Under the pieces are notes generated by a model. The model did no database searches, was not told the DNA's origin, and worked only from the letters and a program-made list of their open reading frames with translations. A stretch of DNA of 64,000 nucleotides from Pseudomonadota bacterium (GTDB lineage Bacteria; Pseudomonadota; Gammaproteobacteria; Burkholderiales; Thiobacillaceae), in NCBI GenBank assembly GCA_021848725.1, contig JAJZTS010000004.1, forward strand, positions 25,694-89,693, read 5' to 3'. Shown piece by piece: positions 62,290 through 64,000 of the stretch (within the stretch, counting starts at the first letter, position 1; the number at the start of each line of letters is the position of its first letter). The position numbers and the translations under genes were made by a program.

Positions 62290-62661
62290 ATGGCCAAGAT
62301 ATTGGTGGTCGATGACGAGGCACCGATGCGAAAGCTGCTGAAAGAGGTATTAAGCCAGGATAGCCACGAGGTCCGCGAAGCGGAAAATGGTGCGCAAGCC
62401 AGCGCCATGTTTCGCAGCGAGCCGGCCGATCTGATCATTACCGATTTGCGTATGCCGGATATCAATGGCATCGATCTGATTATGCAGTTGCGCCAGGACT
62501 ATCCGGCCAGCCGCATCATCGCGATCTCGGGCGGCGGCGGTGGCGATGGTCGAGTCGATTACCTCGCGGTGGCCCGGCAAGTCGGGGCCACACAGGTCAT
62601 CAGCAAACCGTTTCAGATTTCAACGCTGCGGATAGCGGTTGGCGAAGCCTTGTCAGCCTAG
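62290..62661 (+). CDS. Receiver-only response regulator 1
   Basis: This single receiver domain of 123 residues has D8/D9, phospho-acceptor D52 in IITDLRMPD and Lys106 in ISKPF. There is no output domain. The ATG with AAGGGAG upstream is used. With the paralogue that follows and the kinase fragment, it suggests a phosphorelay of separate parts. Confidence 0.9.
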   Translation: MAKILVVDDEAPMRKLLKEVLSQDSHEVREAENGAQASAMFRSEPADLIITDLRMPDINGIDLIMQLRQDYPASRIIAISGGGGGDGRVDYLAVARQVGATQVISKPFQISTLRIAVGEALSA

Positions 62662-62683
62662 CTTGCTGAACTACACTGTTCCA

Positions 62684-63130
62684 ATGGGTCATAGCACGCT
62701 AGCCGAAAACCATACCACCGCCGATCGAGGCCAGGGCCGGAGGGCCGTGCTGGTCGTGGATGACGATGTGCAATTCCGAGGCTATTTGTCGGAATTGCTC
62801 GACAGTCATGGCTTTAGGGTGCTGCAGGCGGCTAACGGCAAGGAAGGGCTGGAGATATGCCGGCGCTACCACCCCGATTTGGTCATTACCGATATCGTGA
62901 TGCCGGAGGAAGAGGGTATTGGCATGATCTGGAATATCCGGCGCGACACGGCGACCATGCCCATTATCGCCATATCCGGCGGCAATAGGGGCTATGGCGC
63001 AGATTATCTGCGCATGGCGACCAGGCTGGGCGTGAATGCCACGCTGGCCAAGCCTTTTTCCCACCGCGACCTGATGCAGGCCGTCCAGCGCTTGTTGGGC
63101 TTCGATCAACAAGGAGTGAAGGACGAATAG
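62684..63130 (+). CDS. Receiver-only response regulator 2
   Basis: This 148-residue protein has a 20-residue extension then a receiver with D26/D27, phospho-acceptor D70 in LVITDIVMPEEE and Lys123 in LAKPF. It shares IIAISGG and DYLxxA-x3-G with the upstream receiver, so the pair arose by duplication. The ATG is chosen; a frame from a TTG 15 codons upstream would overlap the first gene by 23 nt. Confidence 0.85.
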   Translation: MGHSTLAENHTTADRGQGRRAVLVVDDDVQFRGYLSELLDSHGFRVLQAANGKEGLEICRRYHPDLVITDIVMPEEEGIGMIWNIRRDTATMPIIAISGGNRGYGADYLRMATRLGVNATLAKPFSHRDLMQAVQRLLGFDQQGVKDE

Positions 63131-63140
63131 CACTGGCTGT

Positions 63141-63178
63141 GTTTATGTGCCTTGGCCACATAAACCGCGAGCGCTCGC
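63141..63178 (+). repeat. Inverted repeat and palindrome before the kinase gene
   Basis: GTTTATGTG (63141-63149) pairs exactly with CACATAAAC (63157-63165) across a 7-nt loop. Right after it comes a 12-bp perfect palindrome GCGAGCGCTCGC (63167-63178). They sit between the second receiver stop and the kinase ATG, and may be an operator, a processing hairpin or a weak terminator. Confidence 0.5.
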
Positions 63179-63183
63179 TGCCT

Positions 63184-64000
63184 ATGAAAATGATCACGAT
63201 AAACCCCTTTGTTGCGCGGCTACGGCAAGGTCAAGGTTCTCAGCTCGGCTATTTCGATCGGGCTTTATATCCAGGCGGGATTGTTTGTTTATCTGTTGCT
63301 CGCGGGTCGCACGCGGCAGACTCGGAAGGGGCAGGGGGCGCGATTGGCTCCATGTTGTGGCCTGGGGCCGTGGCGCTGCTCGTGTTGTTCGCCTTTGCCT
63401 TTGTCGTCGGTTTGCGCCGGCGCCGGGAACAGCGGCGTGAAATCGATATCTGCAGCCCCATCCAGGGCGGGCTGAAGCACCATGATGCCGAGGAGGCCTT
63501 GCGTGCCGTCGACGAGGCCTGGCAGCGCTCCTTCGATGCCTTGCCCGATTATGTTTGCATATTGGATATCAACGGCACGATTCAGCGTGCGAACCGTCCC
63601 TTGATAGTGCGCTTCGGCCCTATCTATGGCAACGTGATCGGCATGGACTACCGAGAGATCTATTGCGGTACGGCCACACCGAACCCGCAGCCGCCCTGTG
63701 CGGCCGTCTTGTTAGGCAGCCCAGCGGTGTCGGTCGAAACCACCTTGGCCACCCTGGATGGCTGGTACAAGGTTTCGTCCTATCCCCTGAACGACAGCCA
63801 AGGGCATTTATGCGGCGCGGTCTCGGTGGTGAGCGACATCAGCGAGCGCAAACGGGCACAGGTCGAGCGCGATCAATTGCAAAAGCAGTTGCAGCAGGCA
63901 CAAAAGATGGAGGCGATCGGCCAGCTCACCGGTGGTATCGCGCATGACTTCAACAACATCTTGGCCAGTGTCATGGGCTATTCCGAATTGGCTATAGAGC
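63184..64000 (+). CDS. PAS-containing histidine kinase, N-terminal part (3' end outside window)
   Basis: The frame is open to the window edge. It has a predicted membrane helix (PGAVALLVLFAFAFVVG, about 60-76) then a PAS domain (SFDALPDYVCILDING, about 110-220) and the HisKA box GGIAHDFNNILASVMGYSE with H254. The ATG used has no clear ribosome-binding site. In another frame the stretch 63209-63305 codes for LSSAISIGLYIQAGLFVYLL, a better membrane segment, so a +1/-1 frameshift near 63300 is possible. Its partners are probably the two receivers upstream. Confidence 0.75.
   Translation, partial: MKMITINPFVARLRQGQGSQLGYFDRALYPGGIVCLSVARGSHAADSEGAGGAIGSMLWPGAVALLVLFAFAFVVGLRRRREQRREIDICSPIQGGLKHHDAEEALRAVDEAWQRSFDALPDYVCILDINGTIQRANRPLIVRFGPIYGNVIGMDYREIYCGTATPNPQPPCAAVLLGSPAVSVETTLATLDGWYKVSSYPLNDSQGHLCGAVSVVSDISERKRAQVERDQLQKQLQQAQKMEAIGQLTGGIAHDFNNILASVMGYSELAIE

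Overview
The window looks like a core-genome segment of a GC-rich betaproteobacterium. The evidence is the gene order lolB-ispE-tRNA-Gln-prs-rplY-pth-ychF, an infA gene inside the spc operon, an aspS/nudB linkage, and one continuous translation/transcription supercluster. The style resembles Thiobacillus-like or Nitrosomonadales relatives, but genus-level assignment is inference. No phage, insertion sequence, CRISPR array or plasmid function was seen.

Layout. Positions 1-8.9 kb hold the coaD tail, a YfhL-type ferredoxin, mutM (minus strand), then a TPR lipoprotein-lolB-ispE overlap operon, tRNA-Gln, prs, rplY, pth, ychF and a DMT-type permease. From 8.9 to 40.9 kb runs a 32-kb supercluster, all on the plus strand. 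It contains tRNA-Tyr/Gly/Thr, tuf copy 1, tRNA-Trp, secE, nusG, rplKAJL, rpoBC, rpsL, rpsG, fusA, tuf copy 2, the S10, spc and alpha operons, and a strong bidirectional terminator after rplQ. Several promoter-like and attenuator-like signals subdivide it: before tRNA-Tyr, at the rpoC stop codon, between rpsQ and rplN, and before rpsM. The two tuf genes are the same 1204-bp sequence.

Positions 40.9-50.4 kb carry accessory and housekeeping genes: a PhzF-like isomerase overlapping an S-adenosylmethionine hydrolase (DUF62), a convergent glycerate 2-kinase with an RluF-like pseudouridine synthase, a low-GC secreted Asp-box beta-propeller protein, uvrA, and a divergent YajR-type MFS permease.

Positions 50.4-55.9 kb carry ssb, a NarL-type response regulator, a hybrid histidine kinase, a FadL-type porin and an acyl-ACP/acyl-CoA synthetase. 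The last four look like a regulated exogenous-fatty-acid uptake and activation module. Positions 56-62.2 kb hold fmdB, a DUF502 membrane protein, aspS, a VOC protein, nudB, a lipoprotein, a YbhP-like phosphohydrolase and clsB. The window ends in two tandem receiver-only response regulators and the start of a PAS histidine kinase whose N-terminus may be frameshifted.

Most of the window is ordinary conserved machinery. The best second-look items are regulatory RNA and promoter architectures in the supercluster, the fatty-acid two-component module, the atypical propeller gene, and the receiver-receiver-kinase trio at the 3' edge.
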